64,000 bases of DNA, taken from assembly GCA_019794795.1 (NCBI GenBank), contig JAIMFC010000010.1, positions 1-64,000 of the forward strand. Reading direction: 5' to 3'. Positions 35,465 through 44,298 of the stretch are shown here, piece after piece. This DNA comes from Streptococcus gallolyticus (GTDB lineage: Bacteria > Bacillota > Bacilli > Lactobacillales > Streptococcaceae). The notes under the pieces were generated by a model. It was not told the origin of the DNA. It did no database searches and saw only the letters and a program-made list of their open reading frames with translations. How positions within the stretch are numbered: position 1 is the first letter of the stretch; every line of letters starts with the position of its first letter. The position numbers were made by a program, and so were the translations under genes.

Positions 35465-36850
35465 CTATTCTGTTGGAGATTTTACCTTATTAGCAGAGAT
35501 AACAAATGGTGTCCAAATCAAGAATGCTACAAATACATTAAAGAGTGAAACTAGACCAGCCATTAGGTTGTTACCAGTTGCAAGGAAGGCATATAGTCCC
35601 GGAGGTGTGATCCATGGTACTGCTAGATATACTGGTGGAATAAGCCCTGCTTGTGTTGCTAGGTAGGCAATAGCTGCACAGATTGGCGGAACAATCAACC
35701 ATGGAATCACAAAGAGAGGATTCAATACCATTGGGATACCAAAAGTTATTGGTTCATTAATATTGAAGATTCCCATTGGAGCTGATAATTTAGCCACTGT
35801 CTTATAGTCATCTCTCTTAGAGAATAAGAATATTGCGATGATCAAGGCGATGGTAACACCTGAACCACCCATTTGTGCATAGGCATCAAAGGAACCACGT
35901 GTCCACAACCATGGTAATTTGCTAATATCATGAGTCGCTTCCCAAACACTGGTATTTTCTAGCAATGCAGGTTGATAGATACCATCCATAATCGGTGCTA
36001 AAACGTTGTGACCGTGCAATCCAAAGAACCAGAAAAGTTGTACCAAGAATGATAGTAATACTACACTAAACAGACCTTGGGACAAACCAAGAAGCGGTTT
36101 TTGAATATAGGCTGAAATCAAATCTGTCAATGATGAACCCGTTGCAGCAAACGCTAGATATCCAAGAACAGAAGAGGCATAGATTGCTAAAGTTCCCGGA
36201 ATAATAGCTGCAAAGGCTTTGCTAACTGCTGGTGGTACGGAATCTGGCATTTTGATAGTAACATTTTTATTCATCAATTTACAGTAAATCATTGATGAAA
36301 CAAAACCAATAATCAAGGCAGTAAAGAGACCGGTTGCACCAGCGTAAGCTGTCGTGATTGCTCCCCATGTACTGGTCTCAAGGACAGCTTTGCTACCGGA
36401 CCCTGTTACTACCATGCCGAGATCGGCTAAAGTCTTAAGAAGATTCGCATCCGCTCCAGCCAAGGAAGTTGAAATCTTAACAGTTTGTGGAATGATAGAT
36501 ACAAATGATGCAAATGAAACCAATCCACCCGCGATAGGATTAACCTTGTAGGTTTGTGAAAGGTTGTAACCAATTGAAAAGGCAAAGACTAGGGCAGAAA
36601 TAGCAATGGTACCAAAATAGACATACCCATTGATTTCAATAAGAGGGGCCATGGCTTTGGCGAAACCAGTCCAGCCCATATTATTGGGGATATCCCTAAA
36701 GAACACATTGAGCAATACAGCGATTGAACCCGCCATCGTCAAAGGCATCATAGCGATAAAGGAATCCCGCACCGCTACTAAATGTTTTTGGTTGCCGACT
36801 TTACCAGCAAACCACATAAATTTCTCTGTTACAGTGTCTTTAAATGACAT
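35465..36850 (-). CDS. PTS lactose/cellobiose-family EIIC component
   Basis: 461 residues, about ten membrane segments, of the CelB/LicC type. 'KHLVAVRDSFIAMMPLTMAGS' opens the protein; 'GLHGHNVLAP' and 'NINEPITFGIPMVLNP' are the substrate and phosphotransfer motifs with the key His and Glu. It imports a beta-glucoside such as cellobiose. Works with the separate EIIB and EIIA in the same operon. Confidence 0.92.
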   Translation of the reverse strand: MSFKDTVTEKFMWFAGKVGNQKHLVAVRDSFIAMMPLTMAGSIAVLLNVFFRDIPNNMGWTGFAKAMAPLIEINGYVYFGTIAISALVFAFSIGYNLSQTYKVNPIAGGLVSFASFVSIIPQTVKISTSLAGADANLLKTLADLGMVVTGSGSKAVLETSTWGAITTAYAGATGLFTALIIGFVSSMIYCKLMNKNVTIKMPDSVPPAVSKAFAAIIPGTLAIYASSVLGYLAFAATGSSLTDLISAYIQKPLLGLSQGLFSVVLLSFLVQLFWFFGLHGHNVLAPIMDGIYQPALLENTSVWEATHDISKLPWLWTRGSFDAYAQMGGSGVTIALIIAIFLFSKRDDYKTVAKLSAPMGIFNINEPITFGIPMVLNPLFVIPWLIVPPICAAIAYLATQAGLIPPVYLAVPWITPPGLYAFLATGNNLMAGLVSLFNVFVAFLIWTPFVISANKVKSPTE

Positions 36851-36865
36851 CGTAGCATCCTCCTT

Positions 36866-37303
36866 TTATTTTTTCATAAATGACGATTGTGAAAATTCGA
36901 CTAGCTTGTCGATTTGTAAAACCATCCGCGTTTCCAATTTTTTCTTGAAAAAGGGTTTCAAGAGTTTGTAATTCCAAGAATTAAAGAAGCTTGGAGACTC
37001 ATTCAACTCACTATAAGTGATTTTAACCTGCTCTGAATCAATTTCTTCTAAAAGATAGTGAAGTATTTGCTTTCCTCTACTGGAAGAAATCTCAACTCGA
37101 TAACTTTCAGGTGGTTGAAACTCCAATACCTGCAAATTGACGCTTCCCTGCTGCCCTATTTTTTTGATATAAGTCAGACCTGAAACAATCTCATCAGTTG
37201 AGATAGACTGTCCTGTACTAGTTTCATAATCTTCGATGAAAAGTTTGGTCAGTAAATCAAAGACAGGCTTTGCTCTAGTAGGATAGATTTTTGAAACTTG
37301 CAT
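36866..37303 (-). CDS. DUF3284-family protein
   Basis: 145 residues, the single-domain DUF3284 size, beta-rich with an amphipathic C terminus ('FFKKKLETRMVLQIDKLVE'). Such proteins occur almost only inside cellobiose or beta-glucoside PTS operons; the fold looks like a SRPBCC/START-type ligand pocket. Function unknown. Located between EIIA and EIIC. Confidence 0.75.
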   Translation of the reverse strand: MQVSKIYPTRAKPVFDLLTKLFIEDYETSTGQSISTDEIVSGLTYIKKIGQQGSVNLQVLEFQPPESYRVEISSSRGKQILHYLLEEIDSEQVKITYSELNESPSFFNSWNYKLLKPFFKKKLETRMVLQIDKLVEFSQSSFMKK

Positions 37304-37304
37304 C

Positions 37305-37628
37305 TTAACCCCTCATCGTATCTAGTTGACGATAGATATCAATTACTTCTTTAGCCATATCAATAAAGGTAATAGCATTCATCAAGTGATCCTGTCCATG
37401 TACCATTAAGAGACTAATATTGATGCTGTCTCCACCTGCTTCTTGGGTTAAGAGAGCTGTTTGTGATTTATGGGCATGGCTGAGAGATAGGTTAGCTTCT
37501 TTTAACTTAGCTTCGGCCACCTCAAAATTAAACTTCTTAGCCGCTGCAATGGCTTCGACTGCTTTTCCTTTTGCATCACCACCATACATAATTAAGCCCA
37601 TAATGGTTTCAAGAAGTTCTGCTTCCAT
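37305..37628 (-). CDS. PTS lactose/cellobiose-family EIIA component
   Basis: 107 residues of the all-helical trimeric EIIA-Lac type. The phosphorylated His is in 'LLMVHGQDHLMNA' and the metal-binding Asp is nearby. I start at the ATG 37628, six bases after AGGTG; an in-frame GTG at 37637 is less likely. Donates phosphate to the EIIB encoded upstream. Confidence 0.9.
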   Translation of the reverse strand: MEAELLETIMGLIMYGGDAKGKAVEAIAAAKKFNFEVAEAKLKEANLSLSHAHKSQTALLTQEAGGDSINISLLMVHGQDHLMNAITFIDMAKEVIDIYRQLDTMRG

Positions 37629-37637
37629 AACAATCAC

Positions 37638-37949
37638 CTACCCGTTTAGCATAGAAAGGGCAGTGTTAAGAACATTTTTTCCATTCATCACCCCGTAATC
37701 CATCATATTGATGGCATCTACCTTAATAGCGGGCTCACATTTTTCTTTAAATTCATTGAGTAGGAATTTAACTTGCGGACCAAGTAGGACGACATCAATT
37801 CTTTTGTCAGCTAATTCGTGGTCTGCTTCTGAGACAGGAACAGCAAAGATATCGACCTCTTCACCAATTTCAGCTGCAGCAGTTTGCATTTTTGTCACCA
37901 ACATACTGGTTGACATTCCAGCGTTACAGACTAACATAATAGTTTTCAT
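37638..37949 (-). CDS. PTS lactose/cellobiose-family EIIB component
   Basis: 103 residues with the phospho-cysteine C8 in 'LVCNAGMSTSMLV', the P-loop-like EIIB-Lac site. Cytosolic phosphate carrier between EIIA and EIIC. Confidence 0.92.
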   Translation of the reverse strand: MKTIMLVCNAGMSTSMLVTKMQTAAAEIGEEVDIFAVPVSEADHELADKRIDVVLLGPQVKFLLNEFKEKCEPAIKVDAINMMDYGVMNGKNVLNTALSMLNG

Positions 37950-37960
37950 ACTATTCTCCT

Positions 37961-39946
37961 TTATATTGTTTTTAATATCTTTCTAAAATGATGAAAAGTT
38001 GGTTGCGAAAGAAGTTCTTCCTGCAATTCAATTTGATTGGCAAGCTGAGCCAATTGGGATGTCATGATCTTCAAATGAGGATTTTCAAACCGTGATGGTG
38101 AGAATAAACATAGGATACGAACATTTGGATGCGAAGTATCCCACTCAACTCCTTCTCCTAATATAGCTATCACGATTTCCTCTTTAATACCAAGAGAAGT
38201 AACAAGGTGAGGAAAAGCCATTAAATCACTAAATGCAGTTGAACTAAGCGTTTCTCTTTCCTCAATAGCTCGATAAAATTCCTTAGCAAAATCAGGATTT
38301 TGGACTTCATCAAGGCAAGAAATCATTTGTTCTAGTACTGCTTTTTTTGTGACTGGACCTTCTATCAAAAGGAACTTATCTGGACTAAAGCAGGTCTCAA
38401 AACTATCCACCCAATCTGTGTCTGAATCAAATTGATTGGATATAACATGCCCCCGATGACTGAGCATCTGTAGGCTTTGATTAATGGTATCAATATCTGC
38501 CTTGTTTAAGAAGACGCTAACCATGACTGTGGGGACCTGAAAAAGAATCTCTCCTAAGTCAATGGAGGAAATAATCAAATCCACTCCTGCTAAGCTAGCA
38601 TCGGACAACTCATGATAGGAGATGCAGTCCAGAATGTTTAGGCGATTAGAAAATTGATTCTGAATGCGATTCTTAAGTACCTGTGCGCTACCAAATCCAG
38701 TTGCACAAACCACCAAAACATTCACAACTTCCACTGTATTTTCTCGCTCAAAGGCTGCAATTAGATGCAAAGCAAGATAGGCCCATTCATCATCCGATAC
38801 CTGAAATTCTTTTAGATAAATCCAGTTTTGAAAATGCCTTTTTGTCAGTTCAAAAAATTCTGGATAAGATTCCATAATTTCTTCCCGAAGTGGATTCTCC
38901 ATTCGAATATGATATTTTAAGCGTAACAGCATAGGATTCAGATGGGTTAAGAGACTATTTGTCAAACCCTGGTCATCTTTAAAATGACTGCCCATCTCGC
39001 TATCAAGCACTCCTAAAATCTCGCTTAGCTCCTCTTCAGATTCCCTTGGCAGAACCTGCTCAAGCTGATGTTGAGATTTAGCCTTTGTTAAAAGATGCAG
39101 AGCGATATTGCTAGTCTCCCCCTTAGGAAATTCCAGTTTCAAAATCTGCGTTAAATCTTGGATGATTCTTTCTGCCACACGATAAGCAAGCTGCATCTGT
39201 TCTGTTTGCTCGATTGGATAGTCTGCGATCATATGCCCTATCCTGATCCGATGAATGGTTAGGGCAATGTGGATCAGTAGATTGGTCAGGACGTAATCCG
39301 AAATAAGCAACTGCCCTTCCTTGCAAGCTTCTAATATCAAATGAGCAATCTGCGATAAATCCAAATCACTTAAGAAACTTTGCGACTTAATATTTGTCAG
39401 CAGTGGATGCTTGAAGTTTGATGTTAGAAAATAATCAACGATGAAGCGTCGTTTATACTGCTCTCTCCCATCAACTTGATAAGTTCCTCTAGCGGTCTTC
39501 CTCAGTTCCAAATCATATGGTTTTAATCGCTGTCGTATCCTCGCTAATATAGTGGATACGGTTGTCCGACTGATATGGAGTTCTGACATGACACTCTTGG
39601 TATCAATCTCTATTTCCTTGAAGAACAGCTGTTGTAAGAGATAGTGTTCACGATCTGTATTCTCTTCTAAAACCTGTACATCTATTAACTCTTCCTTGCT
39701 GATATGCAACTGTTCAAACATCTCTAAAAATATGGAATGGTTTTCAATAATTAACTTGTAACCATGACCATATTTCATCTCAATCACAGCACCATGATCT
39801 TGAATTTCTTGAGTCATTTGATTCAAATATTTTCGAACAGTTCTATCTGACAAAGCTAATTTTTCAGCCAACTTTCGACTAGTTTGATAAATTGATTGGT
39901 GTTCGTACAACTCCTGTAGCAGTTTCCACTCTTTATTTGAAAGCAT
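37961..39946 (-). CDS. PRD-containing transcriptional activator (LicR/BglG-type with EIIB- and EIIA-like domains)
   Basis: 661 residues. Two N-terminal helix-turn-helix domains (about 5-55 and 85-140), two PTS regulation domains (about 165-385), an EIIB-Gat-like domain with intact Cys in 'LVVCATGFGSAQ' (about 400-490) and an EIIA-Fru-like domain with 'LMAFPHLV' (about 510-655). It is a DNA-binding activator tuned by PTS phosphorylation, not an RNA antiterminator. Encoded between the phospho-glucosidase and EIIB, it should control this operon. Confidence 0.9.
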   Translation of the reverse strand: MLSNKEWKLLQELYEHQSIYQTSRKLAEKLALSDRTVRKYLNQMTQEIQDHGAVIEMKYGHGYKLIIENHSIFLEMFEQLHISKEELIDVQVLEENTDREHYLLQQLFFKEIEIDTKSVMSELHISRTTVSTILARIRQRLKPYDLELRKTARGTYQVDGREQYKRRFIVDYFLTSNFKHPLLTNIKSQSFLSDLDLSQIAHLILEACKEGQLLISDYVLTNLLIHIALTIHRIRIGHMIADYPIEQTEQMQLAYRVAERIIQDLTQILKLEFPKGETSNIALHLLTKAKSQHQLEQVLPRESEEELSEILGVLDSEMGSHFKDDQGLTNSLLTHLNPMLLRLKYHIRMENPLREEIMESYPEFFELTKRHFQNWIYLKEFQVSDDEWAYLALHLIAAFERENTVEVVNVLVVCATGFGSAQVLKNRIQNQFSNRLNILDCISYHELSDASLAGVDLIISSIDLGEILFQVPTVMVSVFLNKADIDTINQSLQMLSHRGHVISNQFDSDTDWVDSFETCFSPDKFLLIEGPVTKKAVLEQMISCLDEVQNPDFAKEFYRAIEERETLSSTAFSDLMAFPHLVTSLGIKEEIVIAILGEGVEWDTSHPNVRILCLFSPSRFENPHLKIMTSQLAQLANQIELQEELLSQPTFHHFRKILKTI

Positions 39947-39962
39947 CGTTCACCCAACTCAT

Positions 39963-41339
39963 CTAAAACCCATTTTCTTGACTTAATTTCTTAAACCAAT
40001 GGCCTGATTTTTTGATGATTCTCTCTTGTGTATCTAGATCAAGTTCAATGAGTCCGTAGCGATTCTTGTAAGAATTGAGCCAGGACCAGCAATCGATAAA
40101 GGTCCAAATCAGGTAGCCCTTACAATTCGCTCCCTCCTGAATAGCCTTGTGCAACTCTTTCAGGTGCCCTTTCACGAAGTCAATGCGATAATCGTCTTGG
40201 ATAAAGCCATCCTGACGGAACTTCTCTTCGCCTTCAACTCCCATCCCATTCTCGGTTAAAATCCACTCGATGTTGCCATAGTCTCTTTGGATGTTCTTGG
40301 CAATGTCATGGACACCCCGCTCATAAATCTCCCAGCCACGGTGTGGATTCATCTTGCGACCAGGCATTTCATAATGATCATAGTAATATTCTGGGAAAAA
40401 TGGTGACTCTGGATGAGCTTGAAATTTCGGTGCAGCTACTCGCAATGGTTGGTAATAATTGACACCCAAGTAATCAACTGTATGTTCCTTTATGAGTTGT
40501 AAATCCCCTTCCTCATAATCAGGTAACAAATCATGCTTTTGAAGGATCTCCACAAGTTCTTCCGGATAGCTTCCCTTAACAGATGGATCTAGGAAAGACT
40601 TGGCTTGGAAGAGTTCTGCAATCCTTGCAGCCTTAACATCTGCAGGGTGTTGACTACGGGGGTAGGCAGGGGTCAGATTGAGGACAATCCCTATCTTCTT
40701 TTCAGGATTTACTTGGTGACAAGCCTTGACAGCAAGACTCGAAGCTAACTGTGTATGGTAGGCCACCTGTACCCCAGCCTCGGCATCAATGACAGCAGGA
40801 TAATGGTATTGATAGAAATAGCCACACTCTACAGGAACGATGGGCTCGTTAAAGGTAATCCACCGGTCCACTAGATCGTCAAACAATTCAAAACAGAGCT
40901 GGGCATAGCGTTCATAGGCAAGAACCGTTTCTCGCTTGACCCAGCCACCTTGTTCTTCTAGAACCATGGGGAGATCAAAGTGATAGAGATTGACGAGGAG
41001 CTCAATACCTCGGTCCTTGACACCTTGAAAAACTTTCCGATAAAAATCAACAGCTAGTGGATTGACCTCCCCATCACCATCAGGAATGAGCCTAGACCAC
41101 TGGATTGAAGTCCGAAAGGCTGTATGCCCTGTTTGGACCAGCAAGTCCAAGTCTTTTTCAAAGTTGGTATAGAAAGTGGAAGTATCCTTTGGTCCGACTT
41201 GATTATGGAACTTTTCAGGTGCAATAGAAAACCAATAATCCCAAGTATTATCACCTTTCTTGTCCCCTGCTAGACGTCCTTCACTCTGAGGGCCAGAAGT
41301 CGAAGAACCCCAGAGGAAGTTTTCAGGGAAATGAATCAT
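39963..41339 (-). CDS. 6-phospho-beta-glucosidase, glycoside hydrolase family 1
   Basis: 458 residues, a complete GH1 TIM barrel. The acid/base Glu is in 'ITFNEP' (about 160) and the nucleophile Glu in 'ILTENGMG' (about 360). N-terminal 'FPENFLWGSSTSGPQSEG' is the family opening. The PTS delivers a phosphorylated disaccharide and this enzyme releases glucose-6-phosphate in the cytosol. First gene of the operon, below a cre-like site. Confidence 0.92.
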   Translation of the reverse strand: MIHFPENFLWGSSTSGPQSEGRLAGDKKGDNTWDYWFSIAPEKFHNQVGPKDTSTFYTNFEKDLDLLVQTGHTAFRTSIQWSRLIPDGDGEVNPLAVDFYRKVFQGVKDRGIELLVNLYHFDLPMVLEEQGGWVKRETVLAYERYAQLCFELFDDLVDRWITFNEPIVPVECGYFYQYHYPAVIDAEAGVQVAYHTQLASSLAVKACHQVNPEKKIGIVLNLTPAYPRSQHPADVKAARIAELFQAKSFLDPSVKGSYPEELVEILQKHDLLPDYEEGDLQLIKEHTVDYLGVNYYQPLRVAAPKFQAHPESPFFPEYYYDHYEMPGRKMNPHRGWEIYERGVHDIAKNIQRDYGNIEWILTENGMGVEGEEKFRQDGFIQDDYRIDFVKGHLKELHKAIQEGANCKGYLIWTFIDCWSWLNSYKNRYGLIELDLDTQERIIKKSGHWFKKLSQENGF

Positions 41340-41399
41340 AGTATCCTCCTATTTCACTCAAATAATTTGTATATTAACTATATAGCATTCTTCCTGTAA

Positions 41400-41413
41400 T
41401 GTAAAGGTTTACA
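41400..41413. promoter_or_regulatory. cre-like CcpA site before the beta-glucoside PTS operon
   Basis: TGTAAAGGTTTACA, a perfect palindrome matching cre consensus at all but one core position (G for C). It lies about 60 bp upstream of the GH1 ATG, with a TATAG-type -10 between. Confidence 0.55.
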
Positions 41414-41455
41414 AAGACTAACTTTTTCCAAACTAAGGCGGAAAAAAACTGAAAA

Positions 41456-41479
41456 ACAGGCATCTCTTAAGATGCCTGT
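41456..41479 (-). terminator. Terminator of the DUF871 gene
   Basis: 10-bp perfect stem (41456-41465 with 41470-41479) followed by TTTTTC on the minus strand. Confidence 0.85.
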
Positions 41480-41484
41480 CACTA

Positions 41485-42567
41485 TCACACTATGTGCAAT
41501 ATGAAATCTTGCCATGGCTGTAATAAATCCAATAAAGGATAGTCCTCCTCGATAATATGACCAACAATATTGACCTTCTCACTAACCGTGAAATCACACA
41601 AAGCAATCTGTAACTCTCCGCAATAGCGGGTGTAGAGTTGGTTATCAATCAAAATATGTCCACGTTTCACACACTTCTTTTGCTGAATAGGAGGTATTTT
41701 TTTCTGACTATATTTGCCACGATGCCCTGTAGAACGAACGACGTATTCTGAAATATCTCCACGATAATTGTGAGATTCCTGAATAATTTCTTTTTCGATG
41801 GAACTAATTTCCCTATTAATCTTTATATCAAATTCAATAGATGGTTGCTGCCTAAGACTAGCTAGCTCTTCCTGAGATACAAATTGATTGGCAATGATAA
41901 TATGATCTATAAGTCCGGTTGCTGCCAGCCATTTATATTGAGCGTTCAGACTCAGATGACGATGTTCTTCCAGAGTACACAATCCTTCTGACAGGGGCCA
42001 TGGTCCAATATCTGCAGACTGTGCATTGATAAAAGCTGCTGTTTCCACTCCAAGTTCACGATAGACTTGACTAACTTTCAAAAAATAGTCTTTTGAAAGT
42101 CCTGTAAATTCATGAGGGTAGAAATTATGGCATGCTGTTACTTTGGATAAGTCAGCTCCAGCTGCTACCAAATCCTTGATTAGACTTGTCTCTCCGCTCA
42201 TATTTACTTCAATCTTGATAGGGGATGATTGACGTGTCAAATTGACCAAGTATGTTTGGTCTTCATCTGTTTCATCAAGGCGAATTCCGGCAAGCCCAAA
42301 GGATTCCGCCGACTCTAAGAGATGATCTTGCCATCCTAAATGCTTAATCAATTTTGGATTCAAATCCGCAAACACCTCCAGACCGATTTCCTTACAGTAA
42401 GCCACGACCCAGCGATAGAGGTCAAAAATCGTCTCTTCTGCGTCCAATAATTGCAGCAGACTAATGAAAACGCGCTTACTGTTATAGGACTTGAGTAGAT
42501 CAATATAAGCCTTCAATTCATCAAATTGATATCCTTCTGGATAAAGAGAAAAACCTAATTGTGGCAT
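41485..42567 (-). CDS. DUF871/MupG-family TIM-barrel protein (possible 6-phospho-muramidase)
   Basis: 360 residues: a TIM barrel (about 1-240) and a C-terminal cyclophilin-like beta domain (about 245-358). Opening 'LGFSLYPEGYQFDELKAYI' and 'CHNFYPHEFTGLS' are DUF871 landmarks. The S. aureus member MupG cleaves MurNAc-6-phosphate-GlcNAc imported by a PTS; other members have no known activity. Start placed at the ATG 42567, seven bases after AAAGGA. It has its own promoter and terminator, so its link to the adjacent PTS is unproven. Confidence 0.8.
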   Translation of the reverse strand: MPQLGFSLYPEGYQFDELKAYIDLLKSYNSKRVFISLLQLLDAEETIFDLYRWVVAYCKEIGLEVFADLNPKLIKHLGWQDHLLESAESFGLAGIRLDETDEDQTYLVNLTRQSSPIKIEVNMSGETSLIKDLVAAGADLSKVTACHNFYPHEFTGLSKDYFLKVSQVYRELGVETAAFINAQSADIGPWPLSEGLCTLEEHRHLSLNAQYKWLAATGLIDHIIIANQFVSQEELASLRQQPSIEFDIKINREISSIEKEIIQESHNYRGDISEYVVRSTGHRGKYSQKKIPPIQQKKCVKRGHILIDNQLYTRYCGELQIALCDFTVSEKVNIVGHIIEEDYPLLDLLQPWQDFILHIV

Positions 42568-42602
42568 GATATCATCCTTTCTATTGGGCAATTTCTAACT
42601 CT

Positions 42603-42630
42603 ATCATACCCTATTCAAACCAATCTGTAA
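42603..42630 (-). promoter_or_regulatory. Possible promoter of the DUF871 gene
   Basis: TTACAG (42625-42630), 16-bp spacer, TATGAT (42603-42608). Confidence 0.45.
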
Positions 42631-42661
42631 ATGCATCCTAAAACCAATTTTTTCCACATTA

Positions 42662-42695
42662 AAACGGAAAAGAGTCCAATAGACTCCTCCCGTTT
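42662..42695 (-). terminator. Terminator of the mannitol operon
   Basis: Hairpin of AAACGG/CCGTTT and GAGTC/GACTC stems immediately after mtlD; followed by TTTTAATG on the minus strand. Confidence 0.7.
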
Positions 42696-42698
42696 CTT

Positions 42699-43844
42699 CT
42701 ATACTGCTTCCACCATGACCTTAATTTCTGCGATAAGGGCTTGATCTGTCAAACCTGTCACTTCTTTAACCACTTCTTCTAATGGTTTTTCATCCAAAAG
42801 TGCTTGTAATTTTGCAGACTGTTCATCTGTTTCATCACGGTATTGGAAAACATAGGCTACCGTGTTGAGAAGGTTGGCATATCCAAGACCACGTTCTTTC
42901 AATTCACGAATTGGGCGAATAAACCGCTCATCAAAGCCAAGTTTACGGATTGGAGTACGGGCAACACGTGTCACATCATCCACGATAAATGGATTTTCAA
43001 AACGGCTGATGATCACCTTGTGGTATTCCACCAAGGCAGCTTCATCAAAGTTCCATTTCGCGATAAGCAGGCTACGGATTTCAGCCAGAACAGCTTCAAC
43101 ATTATTTTTAACGGTTACATTTTGGAGGGCTTCAAGAATGGTTTTCGCACCATAGTAAGCACCTGTGTAGGCTGAAGTCGCATGTCCTGAGTTGACTGAG
43201 AAAAGCTTGCGCTCGATAAATGGTTCCAAGTCTGTTTCATAGTGTACACCCTTGAGTTGTAGCGCTTCATTTTTCATACGGCTAGTCTCAACAACCCATT
43301 CATTAAATGGCTCAACGACGACAAACAATGGATCTTCATGTGATTGGGCTGGAACAATGCGATCAACTGCTGCATTTGGGAAACCAACAAATTCTTCAGC
43401 AAAAGCCAAACCTTCTTCTGACAAGTGTTTTTTCACTTCTTCATAAAGGAATTCTGAGCCACCAATCATATTTTCGCAGGCCAAGACATCAATTGGATTG
43501 TTGTTTCCAGTCGCTTTTCGAGCCTCAATGCCTTGCGCTACCAAGCCAGCGATGAATGGCAAGATATTTGGACCAATAGCTGTTGTAATCAAGTCTGCTT
43601 CTGCAATGGCTGCAACAACTTCCTCTGGATTTTTAGCATTATTAATGCCACGAACACCTGCAACGGCGATATGACGTTGACCTTCTTCGGCAATTTCAAT
43701 TTCGTAAGAACCGCGCTCATTCAAGGCGTCAATGATTTTCTCATTGACATCTACAAAGGCGATTTCAAAACCATTTTCAAAAAGAATTTCTCCGATAAAT
43801 CCACGACCGATATTTCCGGCACCAAAGTGTACTGCTTTTTTCAT
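42699..43844 (-). CDS. mtlD: Mannitol-1-phosphate 5-dehydrogenase
   Basis: 381 residues. NAD-dependent oxidation of mannitol-1-phosphate to fructose-6-phosphate. Nucleotide loop '[14 protein letters not shown]' at the N terminus, '[16 protein letters not shown]', '[14 protein letters not shown]' and the catalytic-lysine region '[16 protein letters not shown]' are intact. Last gene of mtlA-mtlR-mtlF-mtlD. Confidence 0.95.
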   Translation of the reverse strand: MKKAVHFGAGNIGRGFIGEILFENGFEIAFVDVNEKIIDALNERGSYEIEIAEEGQRHIAVAGVRGINNAKNPEEVVAAIAEADLITTAIGPNILPFIAGLVAQGIEARKATGNNNPIDVLACENMIGGSEFLYEEVKKHLSEEGLAFAEEFVGFPNAAVDRIVPAQSHEDPLFVVVEPFNEWVVETSRMKNEALQLKGVHYETDLEPFIERKLFSVNSGHATSAYTGAYYGAKTILEALQNVTVKNNVEAVLAEIRSLLIAKWNFDEAALVEYHKVIISRFENPFIVDDVTRVARTPIRKLGFDERFIRPIRELKERGLGYANLLNTVAYVFQYRDETDEQSAKLQALLDEKPLEEVVKEVTGLTDQALIAEIKVMVEAV

Positions 43845-43859
43845 ATTTTTCCTTCTTTC

Positions 43860-44297
43860 TTAGGCAACACTATTGAGCAATGCAATGACTTCATCTGTAG
43901 ATTGGGCATCTGCCAATTTCACGACGTTGTCCACATCTGCACAGAAAATAGAAATTTTTTGGATAATTTCCAAATGATCATCACCAAGGCCAGCAATTCC
44001 AAAAAGAAGAGTCGCAACATTTGGATTTTCTTCTGTACCAAAGTTAACACCAGCTGGTACTTGAACAATGGTAATGCCTGATGAGATGACCTCTTTCTTG
44101 GCATCGTCCGTTCCATGAGGAATAGCGATAAAGTTGCCCATATAAACTGATAGCTCTTCATTACGCTTAATCATGGCTCCGATGTAGGCTTCGTTGACAT
44201 GACCTGCTTCAAAGAGCTGCTGTCCACAGTAGCGAATGGCATCTTCCTTTGTAGCAAAAGCCTGGTTTAATTTGATAAGTTCTTTTTGAAATTCCAT
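43860..44297 (-). CDS. mtlF: Mannitol-specific PTS EIIA component
   Basis: 145 residues from the ATG at 44297 with GGAG upstream; the longer open frame runs into mtlR. The phospho-histidine is H61 in '[10 protein letters not shown]'. It supplies phosphate to the EIIB domain of MtlA and is also the likely phosphate source that modulates MtlR. Confidence 0.93.
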   Translation of the reverse strand: MEFQKELIKLNQAFATKEDAIRYCGQQLFEAGHVNEAYIGAMIKRNEELSVYMGNFIAIPHGTDDAKKEVISSGITIVQVPAGVNFGTEENPNVATLLFGIAGLGDDHLEIIQKISIFCADVDNVVKLADAQSTDEVIALLNSVA

Positions 44298-44298
44298 G